From NCBI GenBank assembly GCA_029552945.1, contig JAKPDD010000041.1:1-64000 (forward strand): DNA of 64,000 nt, in the 5' to 3' direction. Origin of the DNA: Spirochaetota bacterium (GTDB lineage Bacteria; Spirochaetota; GWB1-36-13; JAKPDD01). Under the pieces are notes generated by a model, which was given only the letters and a program-made list of their open reading frames with translations, searched no databases and was not told where the DNA came from. This document shows positions 8,814 to 17,233 of the stretch, piece after piece (position 1 is the first letter of the stretch; each line of letters starts with the position of its first letter). A program made the position numbers and the translations under genes.

Positions 8814-9826
8814 AAATTATAAGGATAAGTGAAAATACCTTTTTCTGTTATTATTCCTGTTATAAGATTAGCTGGTGTTATATCGAATGCAGGAGAAAAA
8901 GTAGGTACATCAGGTGCTGTTGTAACCCCATTAAAACTTATTATTTCATCTGAACCCCTAAACTCTATCGGTATACTTTCTCCTGATGGTAACGAGTTGT
9001 CTATTGTTGTTGATGGTGCAGCTACATAAAATGGGATGTTGTGATATTTTGCAAGTATTGCAAGTGTATATGTTCCTATTTTGTTTGCAGTATCACCGTT
9101 TTTTGTTATCCTATCAGCACCTACAACTATTATGTCTATCTTTTCTTTTTTCATTAAAAACCCGGCCATGTTATCGGTTAATAAAACAACATCTATTTGA
9201 GCCTCAGAGAGTTCATATGTTGTAAGTCTTGCCCCTTGTAATAGTGGTCTTGTTTCTGGTACAAATACTTTTATTTTTTTCCCTTTTTCTTTTGCCATAT
9301 AGAATACACCTAATGCAGTTCCAAAACCTGATGTTGCAAGCCCACCTGCATTACATATTGTCATTGCATTTATATTGTCAAGGTTTTCAATAAGTTTATA
9401 TCCATTTTCACCTATTTTTCTACACATAATATAGTCTTCTTCTTCTATTTTTATAGCTTCTTTAAAAAGTATTTCCTTTATTTGATTAATTTCATATTTT
9501 TCAATTATTTCTTCAAACTTGTTTTTCATTCTGTTAAGGCATGTAAATAGATTTACTGCTGTTGGTCTTGTATTTTTTAAGATCTCGTATGAATTGTAAA
9601 AATCATTTTTTATTTTTTCTCTGTTTGAATCTTTTATTCCCAGGCACAGGCCATATGATGCTGCTATACCTATTGCAGGAGCACCTCTTACTGCTAGTGT
9701 TTTAATAGCATTAGCTAAATCTTCAACAGTTTTTAATGTTATATATTCTTTATGTATAGGAAGTAGTCTTTGGTCTATTATTTCTATTTTGTCAAGATAG
9801 CCTTTAATAGGTTTTAGATTTATCAT
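8810..9826 (-). CDS. mtnA: S-methyl-5-thioribose-1-phosphate isomerase
   Basis: Converts methylthioribose-1-phosphate to methylthioribulose-1-phosphate in the methionine salvage pathway. It is a 338-residue member of the eIF2B-like family. Visible motifs are AVRGAPAIGIAASYG near residue 47, CNAGGLATSGFGTALGV with the catalytic Cys near 158, and GADRITKNGDTANKIGT near 237 with the catalytic Asp. The ATG overlaps the upstream stop by one base and follows GGAGAG. Other mtn genes are absent here. The eIF2B-like family also includes ribose-1,5-bisphosphate isomerases, but the fit to MtnA is closer. Confidence 0.93.
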   Translation of the reverse strand: MINLKPIKGYLDKIEIIDQRLLPIHKEYITLKTVEDLANAIKTLAVRGAPAIGIAASYGLCLGIKDSNREKIKNDFYNSYEILKNTRPTAVNLFTCLNRMKNKFEEIIEKYEINQIKEILFKEAIKIEEEDYIMCRKIGENGYKLIENLDNINAMTICNAGGLATSGFGTALGVFYMAKEKGKKIKVFVPETRPLLQGARLTTYELSEAQIDVVLLTDNMAGFLMKKEKIDIIVVGADRITKNGDTANKIGTYTLAILAKYHNIPFYVAAPSTTIDNSLPSGESIPIEFRGSDEIISFNGVTTAPDVPTFSPAFDITPANLITGIITEKGIFTYPYNF

Positions 9827-10659
9827 TAGATCTCTCCATTTTCTATATTCTTTATCTTTTCTAGAATGTCTTTGTATAATAATAGTGTTTTATTTATTTT
9901 ATTGTGCATTGATAATCTTATCTTGTTTCTGAGGATTATTATAAAAATTATTGATATTGTAACTAGAAGAGAAAGAAAAAGATAGATACTTGAGAGTTTT
10001 ATATTTATAAGAGCATTATATGAAAAGTATACTACTTTATTTATAATAAAGGCATAACCGTTTATAATAAACATTACAAGTATTGTAACAATACTTATAT
10101 TTTTGTACATTAAAACCCATTGTAATTTAAGTTTATCAATTATAAACAAACTTATCAAAGAGGGGAATATTGGTAATGTATTTATTAATATAAATATTGT
10201 ATTTGTTATTAATAGGTCAATTATTAAAGAAAGTGTCCAGAATATTGAGGTTGGATATGCTTTTATTATTATAATTAGTATACACTCAAATATTAGGGAA
10301 AATAAAAATGAGAATGTTTTGATATAATTTGATGGTATATTGTCTATTTTATATGAAAAATAGTAGAATCCAAAAGGATATCCGTAAAATAAGATTGTTG
10401 TTAATGGTAATATTATACCATGTCCAAGACTTATATATGATGTTATTTTAAATATATTTTTTGAATTACCTAAATTAAGTATTTTTTTTAAAATTTCGTT
10501 AAATATGTTTTCATTATTTTCCCTGTTTTTAAAGTAGTTTAATACTGATCTTTTTAAAAATACTACCAGAAGAGCACCAGCAATTATATTGATATATACA
10601 ACTATAAAAAATAGTCCAAGTTTTATTATTAGGTTTAAAAGTATTTCTAAAAGTGTCAC
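9826..10659 (-). CDS. Multi-pass membrane protein of unknown function
   Basis: A 277-residue protein, very hydrophobic, with about six or seven predicted membrane helices and a short basic C-terminal tail of about 35 residues that is probably cytoplasmic. No motif was recognised. The start is GTG 10659, overlapping the gyrB stop by 4 nt (GTGA), and the stop overlaps the mtnA start by one base. It is therefore translationally coupled on both sides. The coupling shows it is expressed, but neighbours do not reveal its job. Confidence 0.75.
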   Translation of the reverse strand: MTLLEILLNLIIKLGLFFIVVYINIIAGALLVVFLKRSVLNYFKNRENNENIFNEILKKILNLGNSKNIFKITSYISLGHGIILPLTTILFYGYPFGFYYFSYKIDNIPSNYIKTFSFLFSLIFECILIIIIKAYPTSIFWTLSLIIDLLITNTIFILINTLPIFPSLISLFIIDKLKLQWVLMYKNISIVTILVMFIINGYAFIINKVVYFSYNALINIKLSSIYLFLSLLVTISIIFIIILRNKIRLSMHNKINKTLLLYKDILEKIKNIENGEI

Positions 10660-12611
10660 AGTGTTAAAGCCTCTAGATCAATATTTTCTGCATTTTCTTC
10701 TATAAACTTTTTTCTCTCTTTTGAATCATGCCCCATAAGTAGTTGGACCATTTCTTCAGCTGAAACAACATCATCAAGATTTACTCTTACTATTTTTCTT
10801 GTTTCAGGGTTCATTGTTGTTTCCCATAGTTCTTCAGGATTCATTTCTCCAAGTCCCTTATATCTCTGAACATCTACTTTTTTATCTCGACCGATCTGGT
10901 CTAAAATTTTATCTTTTTCTTCATCAGAATAAACATAATATACTTTTTTATTCCATTGGATTTTATATAATGGTGGCATTGCTATATATAGGTGGCCCTT
11001 TTTTATAAGTTCTGGCATATACCTATAAAATAGTGTAAGTAATAGTGATATTATGTGTGAACCATCTATATCTGCATCTGCCATTATTATTATTTTATGA
11101 TATCTTAATTTTTCTATGTTAAAGTCTTTCCCAATATTTGTCCCTATAGCCTGTAATAATGGCATTATTGTTTCACTTTCAAGTATTTTATTTTCAACAA
11201 ACTCTTTTCCCTTTGTTGTGAATAATTTTTCTACGTTTGAAACCTTTCCTCTGATAGGGAGTACTGCCTGAATTTCTCTATTTCTTCCCTGTTTAGCACT
11301 GCCACCTGCTGAGTCCCCCTCTACTATAAAAAGCTCTTTTTTAGCAGGGTCTTTTTCAGAAGCATCAGCTAATTTTTCTGGCATACCATAATTTATTGCA
11401 AGCTCAGCCTTTTTTCTTACGTTCTGTCTTGCTCTATCTGCTGCTTCTCTACTCTTATAAGCCAGGATGCACCTTTCAATTATCTGTTTTGCATCATCTG
11501 GGTTTCTTTCTAGGTATTTTAATAATTCATCATATGTTGATTGTCTTACAAACTGTTCTATGTTTATGTCTTCCTCTTCTGAACCTGTTAATTTATCTTT
11601 TGTTTGATTTTTGAATTGAGGATTTACAACCCTTAAACTTAAGACACCTGTTAATCCTTCTCTGACATCATCCCCAGTAAAAGCCTCTATTTTTTTGTTT
11701 GACTTGTTGTAAGACTTTAGTATCTCATTTATTGCTCTTGTAAGACCCCATCTAAAACCAGATACATGCACTCCACCCTCATCATTTCTTATATTATTTG
11801 CATAAGCAAAAAATATTTCTCTGTTGTCATCAGTGTATTGAATAACTAGTTCCATCTCTATTTTAGGTTCTTTACTTGATATATATATAGGTTTTTTAGG
11901 AAAAGTTTTTTTCCCGTGATTAAGTTCATCTATGAATGCTGCAAGTGAATCAAACTTAAATGTTTTTTCTTTTATTTTTTTATGGTCTCTCTCATCCTTT
12001 ATACTTATGGTTACATTTTTATTAAGGAATGCAAGCTCTCTTAGTCTTCCGGATAATAGGTCAAAGTTTATATTGACCTTGAATATTTCTTTATCTGGAG
12101 CGAAAATTACTCTTGTCCCCTTTCTATTTTCTTTTCCTATAATCTTAACCTCTTCAACCGGCTCGCCTTTTATATATTTTTGATAATATACATTTCCGTT
12201 TCTATATGAATAGACCTCGCAGTATGCTGATAATGCGTTTACAACAGAGACACCAACACCATGTAAACCACCTGATATAGCATAATTTTTATTTGAGAAC
12301 TTTCCACCTGCATGAAGAGTTGTCATTATTATTTCAAGAGCAGATTTATTTTTTTCAGGGTGTATATCTACAGGAATACCTCTACCATTATCGTCAACTT
12401 CTACAATTTCAAGGTCATTGTCTTTTCTTATTATGACCTTTATATTATTACAGTAGCCTGCTAATGCCTCATCAAGGCTATTATCAACAACTTCAAATAC
12501 CATTTTATGAAGACCGGCTGAGTCTGTTGAACCTATGTACATACCAGGGTTTTTTCTTATAGCAGATAGCCCTTCCAATATTTCAATATCTTTAGCTGTA
12601 TAGCTTTCCAT
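10656..12611 (-). CDS. gyrB: DNA gyrase subunit B
   Basis: ATPase subunit of gyrase, 651 residues. The GHKL ATPase domain has EVVDNSLDEAL near residue 40, DNGRGIPV and GGLHGVG. A transducer domain follows, then the TOPRIM domain with EGDSAGGSAKQGRNR and MADADIDGSHI, and the C-terminal QRYKGLGEMNPEELWETTM. Length and lack of an insertion agree with non-enteric GyrB. ParE is possible by sequence class, but its neighbour of the DUF721/DciA type favours gyrB. AGGAG lies 7 nt before the ATG. gyrA is not in the window. Confidence 0.95.
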   Translation of the reverse strand: MESYTAKDIEILEGLSAIRKNPGMYIGSTDSAGLHKMVFEVVDNSLDEALAGYCNNIKVIIRKDNDLEIVEVDDNGRGIPVDIHPEKNKSALEIIMTTLHAGGKFSNKNYAISGGLHGVGVSVVNALSAYCEVYSYRNGNVYYQKYIKGEPVEEVKIIGKENRKGTRVIFAPDKEIFKVNINFDLLSGRLRELAFLNKNVTISIKDERDHKKIKEKTFKFDSLAAFIDELNHGKKTFPKKPIYISSKEPKIEMELVIQYTDDNREIFFAYANNIRNDEGGVHVSGFRWGLTRAINEILKSYNKSNKKIEAFTGDDVREGLTGVLSLRVVNPQFKNQTKDKLTGSEEEDINIEQFVRQSTYDELLKYLERNPDDAKQIIERCILAYKSREAADRARQNVRKKAELAINYGMPEKLADASEKDPAKKELFIVEGDSAGGSAKQGRNREIQAVLPIRGKVSNVEKLFTTKGKEFVENKILESETIMPLLQAIGTNIGKDFNIEKLRYHKIIIMADADIDGSHIISLLLTLFYRYMPELIKKGHLYIAMPPLYKIQWNKKVYYVYSDEEKDKILDQIGRDKKVDVQRYKGLGEMNPEELWETTMNPETRKIVRVNLDDVVSAEEMVQLLMGHDSKERKKFIEENAENIDLEALTL

Positions 12612-12635
12612 TTTAAATCTCCTTTTAGCTTCTTT

Positions 12636-12920
12636 TTAAACTTTTACTAATATTTTTTTTATCTCTTCTTGATTTAATTTTTTGTTTATGAGCTTAATAA
12701 TTTTATCTGACATTAAAATTAATTCGTATTTCAAAACAGGGTCCTCTATTTTTAATATTAAAACACCAGTTTCAGAATCATAATTAATATCTTCTGGATT
12801 AATTTTAAAATTTTTATTTAAAATATCTTTTGATAATTCTATTATATTAATTTCTCTTATCTTTTCATCTAAATTAATATGTGAAAAATATTTTTTTAAA
12901 ATATCACCTAATTTTTCCAT
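12636..12920 (-). CDS. dciA: DUF721/DciA-like protein
   Basis: A 94-residue protein directly upstream of gyrB with a 24-nt gap. DUF721 (DciA) proteins load or support the replicative helicase and are often encoded beside gyrB. The visible pattern fits: an N-terminal helix (MEKLGDILKKYF) and a GVLILKIEDPVLKYELILMS strand-helix unit followed by a terminal lysine-rich helix. The match rests on size, pattern and position, not on a diagnostic motif. No clear ribosome site precedes the ATG, which may be leaderless or nearly so. Confidence 0.6.
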   Translation of the reverse strand: MEKLGDILKKYFSHINLDEKIREINIIELSKDILNKNFKINPEDINYDSETGVLILKIEDPVLKYELILMSDKIIKLINKKLNQEEIKKILVKV

Positions 12921-12979
12921 AGATATATAAATTTAATTAATATATATTAATAAACTGTAACTTTAGATAAGGTAAAACA

Positions 12980-13339
12980 ATGGAACTTATTAAAAATTTT
13001 ATTGTAAAAGATGAGTATACTGCAAAACGTATAGGTAGTGGGTCATTAGAAGTACTTAGTACACCTTTTTTATCTGCATTTATGGAAAATGTTGGCTTTG
13101 AAATCGTAGAAAAGATTGTTGATGATGGATATACATCTGTTGGTACTTATATAGAATTAAAACATCTTAAGGCAAGTAAAGTTAATAGTAATATAAAAGT
13201 TGTTGGTAAACTAATAAGCAGAGATAATAAAAGGGTAAGACTCGATATAAAGGCTTATGAAAATGATAAACTTATTGGTGAATGTATTCACGAAAGAGTA
13301 ATTATAAATATATCTGATTTTTTAAAAAAACTATTATAA
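12980..13339 (+). CDS. Hot-dog thioesterase, FlK-like
   Basis: A 119-residue single-domain hot-dog protein. T28, E36 and H62 are spaced exactly as the catalytic Thr42-Glu50-His76 of fluoroacetyl-CoA thioesterase FlK, and the segment SVGTYIELKHLKAS matches that family. It probably hydrolyses a short acyl-CoA. Most FlK-like proteins are not fluoroacetate-specific, so the substrate is open. It is transcribed alone, divergently from dciA-gyrB, from a 59-nt gap. AAGG precedes the ATG. Confidence 0.8.
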   Translation: MELIKNFIVKDEYTAKRIGSGSLEVLSTPFLSAFMENVGFEIVEKIVDDGYTSVGTYIELKHLKASKVNSNIKVVGKLISRDNKRVRLDIKAYENDKLIGECIHERVIINISDFLKKLL

Positions 13340-13730
13340 AATATATGTAAATAGAGTTTTACTTTTTATTAAGTTATTATTTATTTTATTTTTAAGGTTA
13401 ACATAATAAATATCAAGTTTTAAAACTTTTTTAATTTAATAAGGACAGCCCAATATATTTCTTAATAGTCTGTCCCTTAAATCAACATGGTATACACCAT
13501 TAATAAATCTAATTGAATATAAAATTCTAAGGAGTTGATAAGATCTTTATTAACTGAATAATTTCTTAGTAGCTAATCTTTTTTAGGTTGGGTTTTACTC
13601 TTGATAATAAAAATAGATAATTAATTTATAATAGGTCTTTTTTAGTATCTGTTAAAAGGTTGAATTTTATTTAATGATGATTATATTTATTATTATTGAA
13701 TTATTCAAAAAATCATAAAAGGGTAATTTT
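13340..13730. other. 391-nt gap with one GC-containing hairpin
   Basis: Non-coding stretch between the thioesterase and the binding-protein gene. It holds an imperfect inverted repeat at 13441-13478 and otherwise AT-rich sequence. An AAAGGG ribosome site for the next gene is at the end. No RNA gene or convincing promoter was recognised. Confidence 0.5.
13441..13478 (+). repeat. Imperfect hairpin AAGGACAG / CTGTCCCTT
   Basis: Eight paired bases with one bulged C and a 21-nt loop. It is about 100 nt after the thioesterase stop and lacks a following T-run, so it is not a standard terminator. It is the only notably GC-containing stem in the gap. Confidence 0.35.
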
Positions 13731-14957
13731 ATGAAAAAATTTTTATGTTATGTTTTTTTTGTTGTTTTACTATTTGTTATTATATCATGTAAAGAAAAAA
13801 ATACGATTAAAGTTGGTATTTTAAGACCTAGTAATATTTATGCAGGTGAGATGATTGAAAAGGGTGCTTTGATGGCTGTTGAAGAGATAAATTCAACTGG
13901 TGGAATAAATGGTAAAATGATTGAGGTTTTATTGATTGATGATTTTAATAAACCAGATATGGGTAGGGTAAATCTTGAGAAAGCTATAAAAGATGATGAT
14001 ATTGATTATATAATAGGTGGGATGAAGAGTGAGGTTGTACTTGAGTGTATGGATGTGATGGCAAAATATAAAAAAATATGGCTTGGTACAGGAGGAGCAA
14101 CACCACTTGTTATAAAAAAGATAAAAGATAATTATGATGCATATAAATATTATTTTAGGGTAGGGACAATAGATTCTACCTATCAGGGTAAAGAGGGGGC
14201 AAACTTTGTCATAAACTTTCTTGCAAAAGAATACAATATAAAAAATATTGCATATATAGGTGCTGATCATGTGTATTCAAAGTTTATGATTGACACTACT
14301 GAGAAAGAACTTTCAGGTAGTGGATTTAAAACAGTATATAAAAATTTTATTCCTGTTGAAACAACTGATTTTCAAATGGTAATACAGGATATAATTAACT
14401 CAAAGCCTGATGTTGTTTTTCAAGCATGGCCATCTGTTGAAGCTTTAGCCTTTACAAAAGCATATAACAAGAATAAGGTTCCAGCAATACTTATAGGTCC
14501 AGTTATAGAATCATTAAAGGATGAGTATTTTGAGGAGACGGGAGGTGCTTGTGTGTATGAGGTAACATTTTCACCTCAAAGCGGACCTGGTCCTATAACA
14601 AGGAAAACCTTAATTTTTTCTAAAAACTTTAAAAGCAAATATGGAAAGAGTGCAGGATATATTGCATACCCTGCTTATGATGCTGTGTATATATTAAAAA
14701 CAGCCCTTGAAAAAGCTAAAGATTATATGGATGTTGTTAAGGTGTTGGAAACAATAGATTATGAAGGTAATATATGGTATAGTTTTACTGAAAATCATGA
14801 CCTTGTTATGGGAAAACATAATAATAAGTTTTATGGTACTTTTGTATGGTTTCAATGGATGGAAGATGGAACAAGGAAAGCTGTTTATCCTCTTGAATTT
14901 AAACAGGCTGATTTTGTGACCCCACCATGGATAAGAAAGGATATTTTAAAAAAATAA
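13731..14957 (+). CDS. Branched-chain amino acid-type ABC substrate-binding lipoprotein
   Basis: A 408-residue periplasmic-binding protein of the LivK/peripla_BP_6 class. Signal peptide with lipobox ending at C20 (VIISC), so it is membrane-anchored. KVGILRPSNIYAGEMIEKGA and the GGINGKMIEV segment match the N-terminal lobe of the family. No permease or ATPase gene is adjacent, so the transporter partner is elsewhere or the protein is a sensor. The ligand is not determinable; the family binds amino acids, amides, urea and aromatic compounds. Confidence 0.85.
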   Translation: MKKFLCYVFFVVLLFVIISCKEKNTIKVGILRPSNIYAGEMIEKGALMAVEEINSTGGINGKMIEVLLIDDFNKPDMGRVNLEKAIKDDDIDYIIGGMKSEVVLECMDVMAKYKKIWLGTGGATPLVIKKIKDNYDAYKYYFRVGTIDSTYQGKEGANFVINFLAKEYNIKNIAYIGADHVYSKFMIDTTEKELSGSGFKTVYKNFIPVETTDFQMVIQDIINSKPDVVFQAWPSVEALAFTKAYNKNKVPAILIGPVIESLKDEYFEETGGACVYEVTFSPQSGPGPITRKTLIFSKNFKSKYGKSAGYIAYPAYDAVYILKTALEKAKDYMDVVKVLETIDYEGNIWYSFTENHDLVMGKHNNKFYGTFVWFQWMEDGTRKAVYPLEFKQADFVTPPWIRKDILKK

Positions 14958-14980
14958 ATAAAAAGTTTATTATTGTAAAT

Positions 14981-15066
14981 TAATCTTGAAAATATTTGAT
15001 ATTTATTTAGTTTAGAATTTTTTTTAAGTAAATTAAGACATTATTTAATGAGTATTTTCAAGATTA
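14981..15066. repeat. 14-bp perfect inverted repeat between convergent genes
   Basis: TAATCTTGAAAATA at 14981-14994 and its exact reverse complement at 15053-15066 flank 58 AT-rich bases. It fills the gap between the binding-protein gene and flhG, which converge here. It may act as a bidirectional termination structure, though the loop is long for that. Confidence 0.4.
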
Positions 15067-15085
15067 GAATTTATTTAAAAAATTT

Positions 15086-15946
15086 TTATTTAAATAATTT
15101 TTCCAGAAAGTTTTTTATCCCTTTTTTATTTTCAAGTATATGATCAAGTTTTTCAAGTCTTAAAACTATGTGTTTAATACTTTGAGATGCTTTTGAGTCA
15201 GGGTAACTAAGTATGAAAGGATTTTGTTTTTTAACAGAAGCTTTAACTGCTTCATCTTCGTATACAAATCCAAGATTTTTTATCTCAACTTTTAAAAACT
15301 TATAACATACATCGTATAGTTTTTTATATACAGTTTTTGCTTGTTTTATATCTTTAATCATATTAACTACTATTTTTATCTCAGTTTCTTCTGATGTAAG
15401 ACTTATAGCTTTAACAAGCCCATAAGCGTCAGTTAATGCAGTTGGTTCTGGATTTGTTACAACTATAACTTCATTTGATGCTGTGATAAAAGATAGTACA
15501 TTATCAGATAATCCAGCACCTGAATCTATTATTATTATATCATAAGAGGCAAGTTTATTTAAGCTATTTATAAGATTATCTTTTTCTTCTCTTGAAAGGT
15601 CTGCTATCTGGTAGAACCCGCTTGCACCTGGTATTATATCAAGATTTTCTTTATATTTTATTATTATTTCTTCAAGAGACTTTTTGTTACTTATTACATC
15701 ATAAAGAGTATAGTTTGGTATTATTCCAAGCAATATATTGACATTGGCAAGACCAAGGTCAGCATCCATAAGTAATACTTTTTTACCTAATTGAGAATAG
15801 GCAATAGCAATATTAACAGATACATTTGTTTTTCCAACCCCACCTTTTCCACTTGCAACAGAGATGACTCTTGTTATATTCTTTTTACTATGTCTTTTTT
15901 CATTCTCTTCATTTACCATTTTTATTAAACCATCTATCTGTGACAT
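15086..15946 (-). CDS. flhG: FlhG/FleN MinD-type flagellar-number ATPase
   Basis: A 286-residue ParA/MinD ATPase. The deviant Walker A SGKGGVGKT is at residues 32-40, DADLGLANVNILLG follows at 61-74, and DSGAGLS provides the later acidic motif. The C terminus is helical and lysine-rich, which fits membrane binding. FlhG sets flagellar number and placement by acting on FlhF. It is encoded 47 nt after flhF in the same direction, which separates it from a plain MinD. GGAG is upstream of the ATG. Confidence 0.9.
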   Translation of the reverse strand: MSQIDGLIKMVNEENEKRHSKKNITRVISVASGKGGVGKTNVSVNIAIAYSQLGKKVLLMDADLGLANVNILLGIIPNYTLYDVISNKKSLEEIIIKYKENLDIIPGASGFYQIADLSREEKDNLINSLNKLASYDIIIIDSGAGLSDNVLSFITASNEVIVVTNPEPTALTDAYGLVKAISLTSEETEIKIVVNMIKDIKQAKTVYKKLYDVCYKFLKVEIKNLGFVYEDEAVKASVKKQNPFILSYPDSKASQSIKHIVLRLEKLDHILENKKGIKNFLEKLFK

Positions 15947-15993
15947 AATGACTCCGGATATTATATTAATTTTTATATAAAATTAAAAAAATA

Positions 15994-17166
15994 TTAAATA
16001 TCTTTTAAACTATCCAGCATTTTATTAATGTCTGGTATCAAAATATCTTCAGGTACTGATTGCCCATTTGTCAAATAAACTATAGGTTTACTATCTTTAT
16101 AACATACTTCTAAAATAGGGCCCAAGCTTGTTGTCTCATCAATTTTAGTTATTATATAATAATCGTATCCTATTACTGAAAACTTATCTTTAATTATTTT
16201 TATATCATCAGCCTTTGAACTAGCACTTATATTAAGGAATATAATCGGTTTTTTAGGAAATAAACTTATAAACTTTTTTACTTCACTTATTTTTATATCT
16301 TTTGTAATACTCTCGCCTGCAGTGTCTATAAAAACAAACTCATCATCTTTAATGTTTTTTAAAAGGTCCTTTAATTCATTTTCATTTGATATAAGGTTAA
16401 AAGGTTTATTAAAGACTTCAGCATATTTCTTCATCTGCAGATCCGCACCTAATCTATATGAGTCAAAACTTATAAATCTTATATTTTTAGATATATTTTT
16501 ATAAAATATAGCTGCTATTTTTGCAAGGGTTGTTGTCTTCCCAACCCCAGTTGGCCCAACCATCATAAAAAAGTTTCCTTCACTCCCTGAAATACCATTT
16601 TTTATATTTATATTCAGTCTCATTCTCTCTTTTAATATTAGTTTAAATATATCAAGTGTATCAAAGCTTATAGCAATGTTTGATAAAAAATTGTTTATAA
16701 AATCTAAAGAAAAAGAGTTTTTAATCATATATTCCTTTATTTGATGTGTCAGTTTATCATCTTTTTGTTCATTTTTGTTTGATTCAATTATAAGCTTTAT
16801 TGTTTCTTTTATCTCCTGTAATTCTTTTTTAAGTTCATCCTCATTTTTAAAACTCTTTTCACTTTTTTCTCTTAATGATTCCAATTTATCTTTTTCATTA
16901 TTACTTTTTTCCTCTGTTTTTTCATTTTTATCCTCTTTTTTATCCTGTATATCATCCTCTCTTTCTGGTACTCCAAAGTAACACCTATAAATTTTTTTTT
17001 GAATTTCTTTAGGTTTTTTAAATCTTTTGAAAAGACCAGAAGGCTCTATTATCTGTGGTATCTCTTCTGTTATAAACTTATAAAGGTATACTCTCTGCCC
17101 ATATTTTGAATATATTTTTTTTATAACTTCCTCTTTTGTATTACCGGTTTCAGAAAAATACTTCAT
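15994..17166 (-). CDS. flhF: Flagellar biosynthesis GTPase FlhF
   Basis: SRP-type GTPase of 390 residues that positions the flagellar basal body. It has an N-terminal basic region (1-65), a charged low-complexity linker (70-140), a helical N domain and the G domain from about 195. GPTGVGKTT is at 204-212, followed by DTAGES and TKIDETTSLG. The order B-N-G is that of FlhF and not Ffh or FtsY. In spirochaetes FlhF affects the polar insertion of periplasmic flagella. flhA and flhB, its usual neighbours, are not here. It follows the M18 peptidase gene after 67 nt. Confidence 0.92.
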   Translation of the reverse strand: MKYFSETGNTKEEVIKKIYSKYGQRVYLYKFITEEIPQIIEPSGLFKRFKKPKEIQKKIYRCYFGVPEREDDIQDKKEDKNEKTEEKSNNEKDKLESLREKSEKSFKNEDELKKELQEIKETIKLIIESNKNEQKDDKLTHQIKEYMIKNSFSLDFINNFLSNIAISFDTLDIFKLILKERMRLNINIKNGISGSEGNFFMMVGPTGVGKTTTLAKIAAIFYKNISKNIRFISFDSYRLGADLQMKKYAEVFNKPFNLISNENELKDLLKNIKDDEFVFIDTAGESITKDIKISEVKKFISLFPKKPIIFLNISASSKADDIKIIKDKFSVIGYDYYIITKIDETTSLGPILEVCYKDSKPIVYLTNGQSVPEDILIPDINKMLDSLKDI

Positions 17167-17233
17167 CTCTTTATTATGCCCTTTGATTTTTTAAAAAATA
17201 TAAATTAAAATTTTAATAAAAAAATTTTTGATT

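Noticed and set aside
13674-13718. 14-codon ORF rich in Ile codons just before the amino-acid-binding lipoprotein gene, possibly a leader peptide
   Set aside because: Ile codons are expected by chance in such AT-rich DNA. The AAAGG is too far from the ATG, and no terminator/antiterminator pair follows.
15086-15946. Reading this gene as MinD
   Set aside because: It lies directly after flhF and no minC or minE is near, so FlhG is the better call.
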